From an uncultured Saprospiraceae bacterium (GTDB lineage: Bacteria; Bacteroidota; Bacteroidia; Chitinophagales; Saprospiraceae): a DNA stretch of 6,868 nt. This document shows, one piece after another, positions 5,862 to 6,868 of this stretch (positions are counted from its first letter, which is position 1; every line of letters starts with the position of its first letter). Made by a program: the position numbers and the translations under genes. Below the pieces are notes generated by a model. That model was given only the letters and a program-made list of their open reading frames with translations, was not told the origin of the DNA and ran no database searches. The DNA lies in NCBI GenBank assembly GCA_937959095.1, contig CALGLY010000032.1, positions 1 through 6,868 of the forward strand, in the 5' to 3' direction.

Positions 5862-6868
5862 ATGCAAAGAAATAAAGTCCCTTTCTCTAATTTACTCTTG
5901 GATTGGCATAGCCAACAAAATCGCCCCATGCCCTGGAAAGGAGAGCGCAATCCTTATCTGATTTGGTTGTCTGAAATCATCTTACAGCAAACTCGTGTGG
6001 AACAAGGCTTGCCCTACTACGAAAAATTTAAAGCTACTTATCCTACCATAAAAGAACTCGCCGATGCCCCCGAAGATGCCGTGCTGAAACTTTGGGAAGG
6101 CTTGGGTTATTATTCGCGAGCGCGGAATCTGCATTTCACGGCAAAGCATATCGCGTATGAACTAGAAGGTAAGTTTCCAGATACTTATGAGGAGATATTG
6201 AAACTCAAAGGCGTAGGAACATACACAGCAGCAGCGATTGCTTCTTTTGCTTATGATTTGCCCTATGCTGTACTCGATGGAAATGTCTATCGGATATTGG
6301 CGCGCTATTTTGGGATAGAAACTGCGAGTGACTCTTCGGTAGGAAAGAAGGAATTTACTAAGCTTGCAGATACGCTTTTGGATAAAGCACAAGCCGCTCG
6401 ATATAATCAAGCGATTATGGATTTTGGGGCATTGCAATGTACGCCCAAAGCTCCTTCCTGTGCTACTTGCCCGATGCAAAAAGAATGCGTTGCTTTTCAG
6501 GCAGATAAGGTGGCACATTATCCTATTAAAACAAAAAAAATAAAGAAGCGTACACGCCATTTCAATTACCTTTTATTCAACTATGAGGATAAAATAATCA
6601 TTGAAAAGCGGCAACAAAAAGACATCTGGAAAGGACTATATCAATTCCCATTGGTCGAAACAGATAGTATTGCTACCGAAGTACAACTCCAACTCGATGA
6701 AGTATGGCAAAATACGATAAAAGAAGCAAATTATCGTCTGTTGAGTAGTTCAAAGCCATTCAAGCAAACCCTTTCTCATCAGTACATTGTAGCAACTTTC
6801 TGGGAGATTCAACTATCGCATCTCCCAAGCGTTCAAGATAATACCATTCTTATTTCGCGTAAAAAACT
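5862..6868 (+). CDS. mutY: A/G-specific adenine DNA glycosylase MutY (3' end beyond the window)
   Basis: MutY removes adenine mispaired with 8-oxoguanine, the step of base-excision repair that prevents G:C to T:A changes. The window holds 335 codons and two bases of the next; typical MutY has about 350-370 residues, so only a short tail is missing. Visible are the catalytic SEIILQQT helix with E38 (matching E37 of E. coli), the helix-hairpin-helix LKGVGTYTA (115-123), the catalytic aspartate D139 in LDGNVYR, and an iron-sulfur cluster signature of C193, C200, C203 and C209 (CX6CX2CX5C). The C-terminal NUDIX-like domain that senses 8-oxoguanine begins near 233, with IWKGLYQFP (255-263) and the LSHQ segment (304-307). 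An ATG with an AT-rich leader is the natural start. It follows the terminator of the sphingomyelinase gene and seems to have its own promoter. Confidence 0.97.
   Translation, partial: MQRNKVPFSNLLLDWHSQQNRPMPWKGERNPYLIWLSEIILQQTRVEQGLPYYEKFKATYPTIKELADAPEDAVLKLWEGLGYYSRARNLHFTAKHIAYELEGKFPDTYEEILKLKGVGTYTAAAIASFAYDLPYAVLDGNVYRILARYFGIETASDSSVGKKEFTKLADTLLDKAQAARYNQAIMDFGALQCTPKAPSCATCPMQKECVAFQADKVAHYPIKTKKIKKRTRHFNYLLFNYEDKIIIEKRQQKDIWKGLYQFPLVETDSIATEVQLQLDEVWQNTIKEANYRLLSSSKPFKQTLSHQYIVATFWEIQLSHLPSVQDNTILISRKK

Noticed and set aside
6162..6560. 132-codon minus-strand open frame
   Set aside because: It is antisense to the well-supported mutY and looks like a shadow of its codon pattern.

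Overview
The window looks like chromosomal DNA from a member of the Bacteroidota, probably a Cytophagia- or Saprospiria-like lineage; the rank below phylum is a guess. The grounds are moderate to low GC, AT-rich leaders without Shine-Dalgarno sequences, TAnnTTTG-type -7 promoter elements, and the family make-up (a DCC/DUF393 protein fused to a membrane domain, and a Bacteroidota-style MutY). It holds five protein genes, the last cut by the window end, with no RNA gene, insertion sequence or CRISPR array.

Left part (1-2943): a membrane-anchored family 2 glycosyltransferase (116-1279) is followed by a striking 121-bp imperfect palindrome (1290-1410; 36-bp arms, one mismatch, with internal competing hairpins). 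Then comes a solitary gamma-class, M.TaqI-like adenine-N6 DNA methyltransferase (1435-2943) with no restriction gene in view.

Middle (2944-3991): a DCC/DUF393 thiol-disulfide oxidoreductase-like protein with a four-helix membrane tail lies on the minus strand, convergent with the methyltransferase across a 31-bp gap. The 276-bp region between it and the next gene (divergent pair) holds two imperfect direct repeats, a promoter-like element and a perfect 7-bp dyad that resembles an operator.

Right part (3992-6868): a secreted sphingomyelinase C with an unusual layout comes first: signal peptide, three near-identical ricin-like (beta-trefoil) repeats, Thr-rich linker, SMase catalytic domain and C-terminal PLAT domain. 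It is closed by a strong intrinsic terminator. A separate promoter then appears to drive mutY (A/G-specific adenine glycosylase), which runs off the window.

The genes do not form one operon or pathway; they look like separate transcription units. The most noteworthy item is the three-module sphingomyelinase. It keeps all the metal and catalytic residues and the conserved disulfide, appears to lack the membrane-inserting hairpin of Bacillus/Listeria enzymes, and carries a separate lectin-like module and a lipid-binding module that could take over targeting. The large palindrome between the glycosyltransferase and the methyltransferase is the best unexplained non-coding structure.
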